Source: Akkermansiaceae bacterium
Lineage (GTDB): Bacteria > Verrucomicrobiota > Verrucomicrobiia > Verrucomicrobiales > Akkermansiaceae
Assembly (NCBI GenBank): GCA_017798145.1
Contig: CP059069.1
Span: forward strand, 1,101,226-1,165,225
Direction: 5' to 3'
Length of the DNA: 64,000 nt
Positions within the stretch are counted from its first letter, which is position 1. The number at the start of each line of letters is the position of its first letter. Shown here piece by piece: positions 54,901 to 63,629 of this stretch. Position numbers and translations under genes: made by a program. The notes beneath the pieces were generated by a model. It was not told the origin of the DNA and searched no databases. It was given only the letters and a program-made list of their open reading frames with translations.

Positions 54901-56180
54901 CCCCAGCGGAGGTTGTTGATGACGGCGTGGGTGTCACCGTTGCCGAGGCCGGTGTAGAGCTTGGTGCGCTTGTCCGCGACCTCATCGCCATCGGTGTCCT
55001 CGAGAAACCAGATGTCCGGCGCGGCGGCGGCGATGACGCCATTGCGGTGAAGGACGAATCCGGTGGCGAGCTCGAGCTTGTCGGCGAAAACCTTCTTTTG
55101 ATCCATGCGCCCGTCGCCGTCGCCATCGGAGAGGATGCTGATCCGGTCCGTGGGTTCGCGGTCGTAGGCACCGGCTGCGATCGAACCGGAATCCTTCCAG
55201 ACATCGGTGTTCGTTTTCCGCAATCCGTTCGGGTATTCGGGACTCTCGACCACCCATAGTCGGCCTTTCTCGTCCCAATCGAGATTCATCGCCTTGTTGA
55301 TGAGCGGTTCCGCGGCGACAAGCGAGATCCCGAACTCCGGATGCAGCTCAATCTTCGCCGCCGCCTCTTCCGGACGGGTCGGGCCGCCGACGGGATAACG
55401 CAGGGCGGACCTGGTCTTTTCCCTGTCTGCTAGAAGCGCATCGGCATCGTCCATTTTCCCCGCCCATGCGATCCCGCGGAGCAGGACGCTCTCGATGGAG
55501 TTATGGGAGAAATTCGCGTAAACGTGTCCCGGGATGCAGACGAAGGCGCGCCGGTTTCCCGTTTCATAGGTCCACATCTGGGGCTGGATGTCATAGACGT
55601 TCACCCGGTTGTCCTTGCCGACTTTCCCGTCCTTCGCCTTCGGCGTGTAGGCGGCAGCGAGGATTTTCGCCTCGGGAAGGATTTCCATGTCGTAATAGAT
55701 CTCGTCGTCGAGGTCGAAGTTCGAGACGCCCTGCGTGATCGGGTTCTCGATGTCGGTGAAATACAGGGACATCTGGCCTTCGAGGAATTTCGTCTGGGCG
55801 AAGTTCCATGATCCGCCGATGACCTGCTTGTACCAGCCGTGATCCCGCGAGACCGCGCCGCCGTGGATCGCGACGACCCCTCCGCCGCGCTCCAGATAGG
55901 CCTCGAAGTTTTTCCTGTTTTCCCCGTCTATGTTCCCGGCCTCCGAGGCGTGGAGGATGACCACATCCGTTTCCGCGAGCTGTTCCTTCGTGGGAAAATC
56001 GTTTCCGCCGGTGGCCTTCGCACCGCGTTCGTTCAGCAACGCCGTCCAGTCCCTGAGGAACGCAGGATAGTCATGGCAGCCCGGGCGATGCGTCTTCGGG
56101 CCGGAGCGGATGAAGACACGGAGAGGTTCTGCAGCGGCTGCGACCTGGAGGAGGGCGAGAAAAAGGAGCAGGTGTTTCAT
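51903..56180 (-). CDS. PVC-type CxxCH membrane-bound dehydrogenase with two ThuA domains
   Basis: A 1425-residue exported protein (signal MKHLLLFLALLQVAAAA). Domains in order: ThuA-like glutamine-amidotransferase fold (about 20-235, VVILHASEAGNIDG, VAIHGGAVSRDHG); the PVC putative-dehydrogenase propeller (about 265-660, EFGISLVAAEPLINKAMNLDWDEKGRLWV); HEAT-like helices (about 690-1000); a cytochrome-c-type haem site CAVCHQFG (about 1050) with LMPEGLEGLGAKNIRDIIAYM; and a second ThuA domain (about 1195-1425, VLVFSGNHDQWGTPE, HAATWSHPWKGYNE). It probably oxidises sugars or sugar acids outside the inner membrane. It is coupled by ATGA to the Tm-1-like gene upstream. Confidence 0.9.
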   Translation of the reverse strand: MKHLLLFLALLQVAAAAEPLRVFIRSGPKTHRPGCHDYPAFLRDWTALLNERGAKATGGNDFPTKEQLAETDVVILHASEAGNIDGENRKNFEAYLERGGGVVAIHGGAVSRDHGWYKQVIGGSWNFAQTKFLEGQMSLYFTDIENPITQGVSNFDLDDEIYYDMEILPEAKILAAAYTPKAKDGKVGKDNRVNVYDIQPQMWTYETGNRRAFVCIPGHVYANFSHNSIESVLLRGIAWAGKMDDADALLADREKTRSALRYPVGGPTRPEEAAAKIELHPEFGISLVAAEPLINKAMNLDWDEKGRLWVVESPEYPNGLRKTNTDVWKDSGSIAAGAYDREPTDRISILSDGDGDGRMDQKKVFADKLELATGFVLHRNGVIAAAAPDIWFLEDTDGDEVADKRTKLYTGLGNGDTHAVINNLRWGLDGWIYATHGYSAGNVKCLGAPEKPPVNIGSGVVRFKPDGTEIEMYSSKRGNTWGLCMGTDGQVFWTQPTSGVVFFHTVLPESVLQKGKLPGTESFHGMVAGQRTYPLMDWQQAAYRQIDWVGSYTAAAGCAVYEGGAWPEKWNLSYFTGEPTINIVSHYFVRPDGITYTAEKEKGREETEFIRSSDLWFRPIDTRIGPDGALYVIDFYNQAVIHNDTRGPKHNPANAAVRPDRDHYFGRIWRIQHKQAKKIGVPVIDKGSPDSVKAALGSPNGHTRQTAMRLLREAGNPPQAKTGSEAMATYGKFRNPESAEDRKQLIAAFSEAKDNWTKSALIAAASENPVAVITDCLGSSAPGNTEQLAGNLVRSALSGDSPQHVSELIQAVAGSVTAEGSSLRATILQEIVAAKTGKVALDSPLESSLVKLLEDPGTSSAAISLIKRFDESGELDAAVKKRVAQLVADLSGESATEAERIAAAKSLISIGNKEALDSTMAMVRDAKATASPMNLAIISAYADSPEVVKLALAFAQIAEPLRIAAFEGIVKHPGATLKLLEEIEGGRMQVGELSPSDISRLFSHPDGKVLGKARQMNDKLRPGLREKNEIIASLLPELSKPADVGNGKAVFTAACAVCHQFGDLGTSQVGPALTGMGTHAPAELLGHIVNPNLEVDPSFWQWNITTNDGKSIAGTVTSENATTVAIRNQGGEMEIRKSDIRIRENTRRSLMPEGLEGLGAKNIRDIIAYMGAADRARLGTEEKKEAAPETSLSDLPPDSTAATGQKFLEPRRTDESLRVLLVGAGSSHHFPRDFIATDRATLSKTGADVIGTMNLAEALDAMPKADVLVFSGNHDQWGTPEFQKALHDFADAGKGILLLHAATWSHPWKGYNERFVAGETKAHGKGDVDAERIASADHPILKGVPESFTIADESYHFRFSSKDGHTTLIENQPDGKSPDRHPALWIVNDPKARIVAYTHGHDDKSHANPNYQTIITNAVQWVSGK

Positions 56181-57382
56181 GGGCTTTGTTCCAATAGTGT
56201 CAGGAGGCGTTCGGCGCAGGCGCGTGCGAATCCGGAATCGTTGATCTCCGCGTCGATTCTTACGACCTCAACGGTGGCATGTTTTCCGATGGTTTCGAAA
56301 AGCGCCGCATCCGCCTCGGGATCGTGGAATGGCTGCCCTTCCGCGCTGATGACGCTGATCGCCTTGGTCGGGATCAGGATCGCGCTGTTCGCTCCGCAGG
56401 CGTTCGCCTTTTCCGCAAGGATGCGACCGAGTTCGGCGCATTCCTCCGGCGTGGTGCGCATCAGGGTCACCTGGGGATTGTGGATGTAGAAATTGCGTCC
56501 CTCGAATTTTTCGGGCACCGAGGCGCGCTCGCCGAAGTTCACCATGTCGAGGCAGCCCGGCGCGATCACCACGGGGATCCCCGCCTTCGCGGCGGCGTCC
56601 ATGCGCGTCGGCCCGGCGGTGAGGACGCCGCCGACTAGCTCATCCGCCCACTCGGTGGTGGTGATGTCGAGGACGCCGACGGCCATGCCGCTTTCGATGA
56701 CCGCTTCCATCGATTTCCCGCCGGCTCCTGTGGCGGCGAAGACCAGCACTTCGTAGCCGTTCTCCTCAAGGATGCGCTTCGCCTCGGTGACGCAGGCGGT
56801 GGTGTTACCGAACATGGAGGCTACGATCAGCGGCTTGTCGTCCGATACATCGATCCTCGCCTCGACCATCCCGCAGATCGCCCCTGCGGCGCGGGCGAAG
56901 ATCGTTTTGGAAAGGCGGTTCAGCCCGGCCACATCGGCGATGCTCGGCATCATCGTGATGTCGCTGGTGCCGAGGTAATGGGCGGTGTTGCCGGAAGCGA
57001 GGGTGGAGACCATCAGCTTCGGGAAACCGATGGGCAGAGCCCGCATCGCCGCAGTGGCGATCGCCGTGCCTCCCCCTCCCCCGAGCGAGATCACTCCGTG
57101 GATTTCCCCATCGGCCTGAAGTCTCGAAAGCAGGATCGGCGCCGCCTGCGACATCGCCGTGACGCATTCGCCGCGATCCTTGCGGGAAATGATTGCATCA
57201 AGCTCCAGTCCCGCCGCCCCGGCGACCTCGTATCGGGTCACATCCGGCTTCATGGCCGGTTCCGCACCCGTTCCCACATCGATGAGGAGCGGTGCGTGCC
57301 CGCGCGCGCGGATCAGTTCCGCGAGATACGCGTGTTCCGCGCCCTTCGAGTCCAGCGTTCCGAGGACGGCGATGGTCTTCAT
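56177..57382 (-). CDS. Tm-1-like ATP-binding domain protein (UPF0261)
   Basis: A 401-residue protein matching the ATP-binding half of tomato Tm-1: AVLGTLDSKGAEHAYLAELI at the N-terminus, ISLGGGGGTAIATAAMRALPIGFPKLMVSTLASG (glycine-rich nucleotide loop, about 95-130) and LVFAATGAGGKSMEAVIESG. Cytosolic. Bacterial members are encoded beside the PEP-hydrolase-like TIM-barrel gene, as here (ATGA overlap), the two halves being fused in other organisms. The enzymatic reaction is unknown. Confidence 0.9.
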   Translation of the reverse strand: MKTIAVLGTLDSKGAEHAYLAELIRARGHAPLLIDVGTGAEPAMKPDVTRYEVAGAAGLELDAIISRKDRGECVTAMSQAAPILLSRLQADGEIHGVISLGGGGGTAIATAAMRALPIGFPKLMVSTLASGNTAHYLGTSDITMMPSIADVAGLNRLSKTIFARAAGAICGMVEARIDVSDDKPLIVASMFGNTTACVTEAKRILEENGYEVLVFAATGAGGKSMEAVIESGMAVGVLDITTTEWADELVGGVLTAGPTRMDAAAKAGIPVVIAPGCLDMVNFGERASVPEKFEGRNFYIHNPQVTLMRTTPEECAELGRILAEKANACGANSAILIPTKAISVISAEGQPFHDPEADAALFETIGKHATVEVVRIDAEINDSGFARACAERLLTLLEQSP

Positions 57383-58242
57383 CTTTTGATCGGGATGGCC
57401 TTGAACTGGCGGGTGAGATCTTCCAGCGATTTCTCAACGCTCATCCGCTCCAGGGAGGATGCGCCGACGAAGCCGACGCAATCCGTCGCCTGGATCACGC
57501 GGTCGGCGTCCTCCGGCGTGTTGATCGGGCCGCCGTGGCAGAGGTAGAAGATGTCATCGCGGACGGTCTTCGCCGCGTCGATGATGTCCTGGGTGCGTTT
57601 GATCGTCTCCTCCCAGCTCACCACCGCATCGCGCACCCCGATTGAGCCGCCGACGGTCGTGCCGACATGGGCGATGATCGCATCCGCGCCGTTCTCCGCC
57701 ATGCGCTTTGCCTCCTCGGGAGATCCCACATAGACGATGGAAAACATATCCATCCTGCGTGCGAGCCCGATCATCTCGAACTCCTTTTCCACGCTCATTC
57801 CCGTTTCCTCAAGCACCCCGCGGAAGTGTCCGTCCACGATCGTGTGGGTGGGGAAATTGTTCACTCCGGAGAAACCCATGTCTTTCACCTTCCCCAGCCA
57901 GTGCCACATGCGGCGGCGGGGATCGGTGGCGTGCACCCCGCAGATCACGGGGATTTCCTCAACGATGGGAAGCACCTCGTATTCGCCAATCTCCATCGCG
58001 ATCGCGTTCGCATCGCCATAGGCCATGAGACCCGCCGTCGAGCCATGACCCATCATGCGGAAGCGGCCGCTGTTGTAGATGATGATGAGATCCGCCCCGC
58101 CTTTCTCGATGAATTTGGCACTGATCCCCGCCCCCGCTCCTGCGGCAATGATCGCGGTTCCTTTCGAGAGCGTGTCATGCAGCCGCTCGATGACCTCGCT
58201 GCGGGTGTATGGGTTTCCTTTTCCTGTCCATTGGTTCGGCAT
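57379..58242 (-). CDS. phosphoenolpyruvate hydrolase family (TIM-barrel) protein
   Basis: A 287-residue TIM barrel of the group joined to Tm-1-like proteins: GTAIIAAGAGAGISAKFIEKGGADLIIIYNSGRFRM, ICGVHATDPRRRM, GVNNFPTHTIVDG and HVGTTVGGSIG are the family blocks. Known relatives are annotated as PEP hydrolase-like; no biochemical role is proven for this branch. It is the first gene of the three-gene operon with the Tm-1-like gene and the dehydrogenase. Start MPNQWTGKGNPY; an open frame 58 codons upstream is not coding-like. Confidence 0.88.
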   Translation of the reverse strand: MPNQWTGKGNPYTRSEVIERLHDTLSKGTAIIAAGAGAGISAKFIEKGGADLIIIYNSGRFRMMGHGSTAGLMAYGDANAIAMEIGEYEVLPIVEEIPVICGVHATDPRRRMWHWLGKVKDMGFSGVNNFPTHTIVDGHFRGVLEETGMSVEKEFEMIGLARRMDMFSIVYVGSPEEAKRMAENGADAIIAHVGTTVGGSIGVRDAVVSWEETIKRTQDIIDAAKTVRDDIFYLCHGGPINTPEDADRVIQATDCVGFVGASSLERMSVEKSLEDLTRQFKAIPIKR

Positions 58243-58338
58243 GGGATGAAAATGCCTCTCCGGAGCCCTTGCGCCAAGCCGGAAAGCTCCACGAACACAT
58301 ATCCGAAACACACATCGAGGGGAACCCGCGTGATGGGA

Positions 58339-58370
58339 AAACGGCTGCCGGAGCGAACCGGCAGCCGTTT
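58339..58370 (-). terminator. hairpin terminator of the PEP-CTERM gene
   Basis: AAACGGCTGCCGG and CCGGCAGCCGTTT form a perfect 13-base stem with a six-base loop; the minus-strand side continues GTTTTCCC. It begins at the last base of the stop codon of the PEP-CTERM gene. Confidence 0.8.
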
Positions 58371-59056
58371 CATGGAAGGGAAGCGAACACCTGGCGGCGG
58401 CGGCGAAGAAGGCCAAGCGCTCCGGCGAAGGCGAGAAGCGCGGTTGACGGCTCCGGGATCACGGAGCTGTCGCTCAGGCGGATGAAGTCGACCTCGAAAA
58501 GGTTGTTCGCGGTTTCCGAGTTGCTGTTCGATCGGGCGCCGCCGATGGGATCTAGGCGGATCTGGGTGATGGGCGTTGCGGGATTGAATCCGCTGATGTT
58601 ATAAGTGACCTCGAACCATCCATCCGCCGCGACCGTTCCGTTTGCAGGGGATGAGATCGCCTGGGACGAATTGTTTAGGCTGAGAATGAGTCCCGTGCTG
58701 TTGAACACAGTGACGATGCCTGCCGCTTGTGCCGGGTTCGCGATGTTATCGGCATCCTGGGTTTCGCGGACGCGGAAAGTGAGGGCGACCCAGCTTTCGC
58801 CGGCTCCCGGGGTGAGGTTCAGCCCGGTTCGGTAAAGCTGTGGATCGTTGTTGTTGGAAAGCGCGGTTCCGCTGAGGAATCCTCCGGATGCGGCGACAGG
58901 ATCGACCGTTGTCTGCGTGAAAGGGGAAACGGGCAGTGACGACGTCCAGCCTTCGACCCCCGAATCGAAATCCCATGAGACAACCACCGCTGCGGGAAGG
59001 AGGGGTGAGGCGAGAATTGCAAGGACACCTGCGGCAAGACGGATCTGGGTTTTCAT
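58370..59056 (-). CDS. PEP-CTERM sorting domain protein
   Basis: A 228-residue exported protein: signal peptide MKTQIRLAAGVLAILASPLLPA, a beta-sandwich-like body (VSWDFDSGVEGWTSSLP, SWVALTFRVRETQDADN, GWFEVTYNISGFN, NNLFEVDFIRLSDSS) and the C-terminal sorting signal VIPEPSTALLAFAGALGLLRRRR, processed by exosortase and often anchoring proteins at the cell surface with exopolysaccharide. A TTG two codons upstream is a possible start. Own terminator hairpin downstream. Exosortase genes are not in the window. Confidence 0.88.
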   Translation of the reverse strand: MKTQIRLAAGVLAILASPLLPAAVVVSWDFDSGVEGWTSSLPVSPFTQTTVDPVAASGGFLSGTALSNNNDPQLYRTGLNLTPGAGESWVALTFRVRETQDADNIANPAQAAGIVTVFNSTGLILSLNNSSQAISSPANGTVAADGWFEVTYNISGFNPATPITQIRLDPIGGARSNSNSETANNLFEVDFIRLSDSSVIPEPSTALLAFAGALGLLRRRRQVFASLP

Positions 59057-59163
59057 TTGCAATCATTGTTCCAATACTCCGCCCTGTAAGCCATGGCCAA
59101 AAACAGCCATGCGGCGATCACCGACTCCCTATCCCGATGACGGGTTCCGGAAACTGCAAGGCC

Positions 59164-60204
59164 TCATTGCCCGCACATCCCGGCAAGGCTGGCACGGAGC
59201 AGTTTCCCCATATCCGAGCGCGGGAAACCAGTCACCACATGACACCGCGAGATGCGCTCCGGGCCCGGTGCCTGGCGGTTGTAATCATCGACCGCGGAAG
59301 GCAATGCCTCGCCCTCGAACACAGCGATCAGGGCGTGTTCCTTCCTGGTATCCGGGACGGCGATCACCGCCACGCTTTTCCCACGCTCGCCGCAAAGCCG
59401 GCCGAGCCGCGCTTCGATCCCGTCCAGATCCACCAACTCGCCCATGACTTTCACGAGGGAATCGGAACGGCCCAGAGGTCTGACCGTCCTTGCGGAAAGC
59501 TCCACCCTGTCGTTGGTCGTGAACCAGTCGCCCTCCCTGCGGCGGAATCCCCCGTCCGTGATCGTCCCGGAAAAAAGCGCATCCCCGCGCAGGCGCAGCA
59601 GCCCGGCATCGGATAGCTCCGCATCCCAGATGGGCAGCAGTTGGAGCGGAGCTTCCGCGAAAGGCAGGCCGAGCGAATCCAGCGCCTGGGTCGCCACCTG
59701 GGAGCAGGTCTCCGTCATGCCGTAACTGGCCAGCACAGGCCAGCCGGCATCGCGCGCAGCCTGCCCCATTTCATCCGGGAGCCTGCCGCCACCCACCACC
59801 ACCGCACGCAGGGATGGGGCAGCCTCCATGCCCGCGCCCAGGAGGTCGTGCAACTGGGTCGGCACCAGCGAAAGATGGGTGACGCAGCTTTCCCGCAGCC
59901 AGCCCGCGCATTTCCGGGCATCCCATTTTCCCTGGTATCGGGAAAACCCGCAGCCCGCCGCATGGGCACGCGCCACCACGCCGAAGCCACCCACGTGATC
60001 GATGGGAAGCGCCAAGCCCCAGACCGCATCCGCCCCGGCACCGAGCCATTCGTTCACCGCCCGCGCGGAGAGCAGCAGCGCCTCTTTTGGCAGCACGATG
60101 CACCTCGGCTGCCCGGTGCTGCCGGATGTGTGGAAAGGCACCCCGTCCGGGTAGCATCCCTCGTCCTCCCAGAACCTTGCCGATCTGACAGCCTTCACAT
60201 TCAT
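59164..60204 (-). CDS. menE: o-succinylbenzoate--CoA ligase-like AMP-binding enzyme
   Basis: A 346-residue adenylate-forming enzyme for menaquinone synthesis, activating o-succinylbenzoate. Motifs: FHTSGSTGQPRCIVLPKEAL at about 24-43, ASYGMTETCSQVATQAL, GDWFTTNDRVEL and GRSDSLVKVMGELVDLDGIE, then the C-terminal Lys in SDMGKLLRASL. It is short for the family because the N-terminal subdomain is reduced. It overlaps menC by ATGA, which supports the assignment. Confidence 0.88.
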   Translation of the reverse strand: MNVKAVRSARFWEDEGCYPDGVPFHTSGSTGQPRCIVLPKEALLLSARAVNEWLGAGADAVWGLALPIDHVGGFGVVARAHAAGCGFSRYQGKWDARKCAGWLRESCVTHLSLVPTQLHDLLGAGMEAAPSLRAVVVGGGRLPDEMGQAARDAGWPVLASYGMTETCSQVATQALDSLGLPFAEAPLQLLPIWDAELSDAGLLRLRGDALFSGTITDGGFRRREGDWFTTNDRVELSARTVRPLGRSDSLVKVMGELVDLDGIEARLGRLCGERGKSVAVIAVPDTRKEHALIAVFEGEALPSAVDDYNRQAPGPERISRCHVVTGFPRSDMGKLLRASLAGMCGQ

Positions 60205-61172
60205 GAAAGTTTCACCCAGGTGAGCGCATCAAGCTGATCATCGAAACCTAGGCCCGTGCCGCCAGGAACCGTGAACCCCGGCTTCCATTCGCCCAGCGCC
60301 TCCGTGAAGGCATTGTTCTCGAAAAGATGGTGCGTCTGCAGCCCGCAGACCCTCACCAACCCCGGAAAAAGCAGCTCCATACGCGCCGCCTCCCATGCCG
60401 CAAAGGCCTGTCCGAGCGGATGATCCATGTAACTGGTCACCACCACCGCCTGGCCGTTCATCGCAGCCGCTTCCGCCAGCAGGAAAGGCTCGTCCAGCGC
60501 AGGCTTGATGACGGTGAGCTGCGCCGCCTTGCGGTGCGGCCCGGACTCTCGGTCCACCGCCAGCGGTACCCGGTGTTTTTTCCAAAGCCCAGCCCATGTG
60601 GTTTCGGAAAACGGGCAGATGTCCTCGATGAAATCGAGAGCCTCTCGCACCTGCGGCGGGAGCCCTGTTAGAAACCCGTCCGCCGTTTCCGGATCCGGCA
60701 CCTCATTGAAATCCAGCCGCCACCGCAGCGTTGGATAAGCCGCCACCATTTTCCCCAGGAAATCGGCCTCTGCGGCGAGATCTCGTCCCGCCTTCATCTT
60801 CACCACCGTGAAGCCCGCCGCCACGGCCGCCGAGACCTCCGCCGCATCCGCCTTCACCAGCGTCGCATGGCTGGTCGGCACCTCCATATCCTCGAACAAG
60901 GACTCCTCCGCAACGCGCGCCGCATCATCGAACTCCGCGCACCTCAGCGCCCGCCTCACAATGGGCCAGGCACGCCGCCCCTTGAGATCCTCCAGGCATT
61001 TCCCGACAGGGATATCTCCCAGCTCCGGCCACGGGTGGATGCAGCCATATCCCTTGCCCACCCGGATCAATACTCCGGAAAACTCCCGGCGGGAGGAAAC
61101 CGCATTGAGGAAACCCCGCGCACGCAGCGTGTAGGGGGAGATCCAGATCTCATGGCGTTCTGCAAAATCCAT
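60201..61172 (-). CDS. menC: o-succinylbenzoate synthase-like enolase-superfamily enzyme
   Basis: A 323-residue enolase-superfamily protein that would dehydrate SHCHC to o-succinylbenzoate. Catalytic block VVKMKAG (Lys-x-Lys), metal ligands in WRLDFNEV, IEDICPF and LAVDRES, and the second Lys in LTVIKPA are all present. Coupled by ATGA to menE. Start MDFAERHEIWISPY. The other men genes are outside the window. Confidence 0.88.
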   Translation of the reverse strand: MDFAERHEIWISPYTLRARGFLNAVSSRREFSGVLIRVGKGYGCIHPWPELGDIPVGKCLEDLKGRRAWPIVRRALRCAEFDDAARVAEESLFEDMEVPTSHATLVKADAAEVSAAVAAGFTVVKMKAGRDLAAEADFLGKMVAAYPTLRWRLDFNEVPDPETADGFLTGLPPQVREALDFIEDICPFSETTWAGLWKKHRVPLAVDRESGPHRKAAQLTVIKPALDEPFLLAEAAAMNGQAVVVTSYMDHPLGQAFAAWEAARMELLFPGLVRVCGLQTHHLFENNAFTEALGEWKPGFTVPGGTGLGFDDQLDALTWVKLS

Positions 61173-61178
61173 GATCGT

Positions 61179-61475
61179 TCAGCCGACAAGCTCCCTGGCG
61201 ATACCCTTCCATTCCTCCTCGGACGAGACACCCTTGCCCGGCATCGTGCGCCCCGCCCGCGAATACCAGTAGCCGGCATTCCCCGTATCGCCTTCCTGCC
61301 TGTGGAGCCAGGCATGGATCCAGGATCCAGGCGTTCCCGGGATCTCCTGGCAGAGATCATGCGCCGCATCCCAATTCCCCGCCAGGCAATGCCAGAGCGC
61401 CCTAGCCTCCATGGAAATCCCATCCGGCGGAGCCCCACCGTTCCGTGCGGATTCCGCCAATTCAACTGCATTCAT
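61179..61475 (-). CDS. small conserved hypothetical protein
   Basis: A 98-residue soluble protein with a Trp/His-rich pattern, LWHCLAGNWDAAHDLCQEIP, GSWIHAWLHRQEGDTGNAGYWYSRAGR, as in a recurrent small family of unknown function. It precedes menC by six bases, so it may belong to the men transcript, though nothing ties it to the pathway. Start at MNAVELAESARN; an eight-codon longer form is possible. Confidence 0.65.
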   Translation of the reverse strand: MNAVELAESARNGGAPPDGISMEARALWHCLAGNWDAAHDLCQEIPGTPGSWIHAWLHRQEGDTGNAGYWYSRAGRTMPGKGVSSEEEWKGIARELVG

Positions 61476-61593
61476 CGTCACACCGCCAGCCAAGCCCACA
61501 CTTCCCTTCCCCGCAAAGCATTTCTCTCACCGCAGCCGCTGCGCAACTCCCAGCCCTTGACCTTTCCCGCGCAAAACCTAGCTTCGCCTAACC

Positions 61594-62040
61594 ATGCCAG
61601 ACAGCACCCCATTTTCCCCACGCAAGGACAAGGCACAGATCGAGGAATCCGGCGAATTCGCCCCGAAATTCGATTCCGACGGGCTGATCCCGGCCTTGGC
61701 GGTAGACGCCACCACCAAGGAACCTCTCATGCTCGCATACATGAATGCGGAATCCCTCAAGCTCACCCTGGAAGCGGGCGAGGCGGTTTATTGGTCACGA
61801 TCCCGCTCGGAAATCTGGCACAAGGGGAAAACCTCCGGGCACACCCAGAAAATCATCGAGATCCGCACCGACTGCGACCAAGACGCGCTGGTGCTGGTGG
61901 TCGAGCAAATCGGCGCGGGAGCCTGCCACACCGGGCGTGATTCCTGCTTCTACCGCAAGATCGTCCCAGGCAGCCCCGCCGCGCTGGAATTCACCCAAAC
62001 CGATCTCTCTTTCGACCCCGGTTCCGTTTACGGAAAATAG
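61594..62040 (+). CDS. hisI: phosphoribosyl-AMP cyclohydrolase
   Basis: Third step of histidine biosynthesis, opening the PR-AMP ring, in the cytosol. At 148 residues it is the single-domain form. [39 protein letters not shown] (about 45-83), [15 protein letters not shown] (Asp/Cys metal site) and [17 protein letters not shown] (second and third zinc Cys) are the family blocks. The product has a 30-residue polar N-terminal extension. No hisE domain is fused. Confidence 0.95.
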   Translation: MPDSTPFSPRKDKAQIEESGEFAPKFDSDGLIPALAVDATTKEPLMLAYMNAESLKLTLEAGEAVYWSRSRSEIWHKGKTSGHTQKIIEIRTDCDQDALVLVVEQIGAGACHTGRDSCFYRKIVPGSPAALEFTQTDLSFDPGSVYGK

Positions 62041-62043
62041 GAT

Positions 62044-62067
62044 CCGTGATCCACCATCACGGGTTTT
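62044..62067 (+). terminator. terminator after hisI
   Basis: CCGTGAT-CCACC-ATCACGG is a seven-base stem followed by GTTTT, four bases after the hisI stop. Confidence 0.6.
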
Positions 62068-62199
62068 GCGCATTTCCGCATTTATTTCCCAATTTCACCC
62101 TTGCAAAAGGCGAACCCATCCACTAGCCATCTCGCCCCGCGCATGAGGCTGCATTTCACGCAGCGCAAATTCAGATACCTTTCCGCAACCACCAACGCC

Positions 62200-62544
62200 A
62201 TGGACATCATCAAGAAAATCGAGCAGGAGCAACTCAAGGAAGACGTTGCATCATTCAACGTGGGCGACACCGTCAAGGTGCATTGCCGGGTGGTCGAGGG
62301 CGGCAAGGAGCGCGTCCAGATCTTTGCAGGCCTCGTCATCGCCAAGGGCGGCAGCGGCATCAACTCCGCCTTCACGGTGCGGAAAATTTCCTATGGCGAG
62401 GGCGTCGAGCGAGTATTTCCCGTGCACACCCCGCGCATCGCCAAGATCGAGGTGACCAACCGTGGCAAAGTCCGCCGCGCCAAGCTCCACTACCTCCGCG
62501 AGCGCGTCGGCAAGCGCGCCCTGCTCGTCAAGAGCGCCGATTGA
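62200..62544 (+). CDS. rplS: 50S ribosomal protein L19
   Basis: A 114-residue L19, located at the 30S-50S interface. [42 protein letters not shown] is the family start, then [24 protein letters not shown] and [17 protein letters not shown]. Start at the ATG of MDIIKK; the frame is open 33 codons upstream but lacks family similarity. It stands apart from rpsP/trmD, which are not in the window. Confidence 0.97.
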   Translation: MDIIKKIEQEQLKEDVASFNVGDTVKVHCRVVEGGKERVQIFAGLVIAKGGSGINSAFTVRKISYGEGVERVFPVHTPRIAKIEVTNRGKVRRAKLHYLRERVGKRALLVKSAD

Positions 62545-62571
62545 CCGCAGCCCCGATATCATTCCAGAAAT

Positions 62572-62604
62572 GCCCCGCAGGTTCATCGCCTCCGGGGCTT
62601 TTTA
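62572..62604 (+). terminator. terminator after rplS
   Basis: GCCCCG, a 15-base loop, CGGGGC and a run of six T: a rho-independent terminator 27 bases after the rplS stop. Confidence 0.75.
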
Positions 62605-62651
62605 TTGGTTTCCTTCCGTATTTCCCCGCCTAGAGTCACGCAGAAAACATC

Positions 62652-63587
62652 ATGCGAATCCCCCTCTACTTCGCCATACCCATCTGCCTCATTAGCGTCG
62701 CCCTGATCTGGGTCGGAGGCACACGTAGCATGGATTTCCTCACCCCACCATCCGAGGCCAGGCTGGAAATGATACGGGCGGAAGCCCTCGCCTCCCTGCC
62801 CGTCTCACGCATCGAGGACGATGCCATCTCCATCAGGATCCCTCTCCCGGACAGCGAACCGGCTCTGCCCGACCCCATCCGCATCGATCCCGTGGAACTC
62901 GGCGACATCCAGTCGCCCCCGCAGCTCGACAGCTACTCCGACCGCGCCCCGGAAGGTGCCGCGAAACTGATCGCCCTCGCCCGTGCGCTGGAGGGCGAGG
63001 GCGCATTCCAGCGCGCCCTGCTGGCCTACGAGCGCGTGCTCGACCTCTCGCAGGCGGATCCGGAGGAAACGAAATCCGCCCTCTCCGCCATCACGCTGCT
63101 CCGCCCCACCCTGCCGCGCTGGAACTCACAAAAGGAAGCCGCCCTGCCCGTCCTCATCCATGTCGGCACCGGCGAGAAATTCGCGGATGTGCTCCCGGAA
63201 ATCCTCGGCCAGATCAGCTCAGACCTGGGCACCGCCTCCTCCGGGTTGCTGGATTTTTCCTTCAAGCTCAACATCGGCCGCTCCATACGCAGCACGGATG
63301 CGCCCACGCCCGTCGCCGTATGGATCACCGGAGCCGGTGAAAACGCACCCTCCACGGACGTTCTGTCCTTCACCACCGACAATCCGGAAGCCCTCGCCGC
63401 AGACCTCCTCAAGACCTCCTTCAACCTCATCCGCGCCCACCTCGCGAAATCCGCTTCCTACAACCCCGCCCCGGAAGCCCTCGACGATCCCATGGCCGCC
63501 ATCAACTCCAACATCACCCGCCTCCTGTGGAGGGAGTTCGGCACCATCCTCAATCCTCCCCAAGAGCCCGAAATCAACGAAAACTGA
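62652..63587 (+). CDS. membrane-anchored hypothetical protein with TPR-like segment
   Basis: Not recognised. 311 residues with one N-terminal helix (about 4-24, PLYFAIPICLISVALIWVGG), a Pro-rich stretch to about 95, a TPR-like helix pair (AAKLIALARALEGEGAFQRALLAYERVLDLSQ, about 98-130), and an alpha/beta C-terminal half (LPVLIHVGTGEKFADVLPEILGQISSDLG). Probably periplasmic. Twenty to forty bases after its stop lie TTTCAGAC repeats. Confidence 0.65.
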   Translation: MRIPLYFAIPICLISVALIWVGGTRSMDFLTPPSEARLEMIRAEALASLPVSRIEDDAISIRIPLPDSEPALPDPIRIDPVELGDIQSPPQLDSYSDRAPEGAAKLIALARALEGEGAFQRALLAYERVLDLSQADPEETKSALSAITLLRPTLPRWNSQKEAALPVLIHVGTGEKFADVLPEILGQISSDLGTASSGLLDFSFKLNIGRSIRSTDAPTPVAVWITGAGENAPSTDVLSFTTDNPEALAADLLKTSFNLIRAHLAKSASYNPAPEALDDPMAAINSNITRLLWREFGTILNPPQEPEINEN

Positions 63588-63629
63588 CCCATCGCTTCAG
63601 ACTTTCAGACTTTCAGTTTTTACCCGAAA

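Noticed and set aside
53169-55259. 696-codon open frame antisense to the PVC dehydrogenase
   Set aside because: Fully overlapped by a gene with recognisable domains; no motif, signal or sensible composition.
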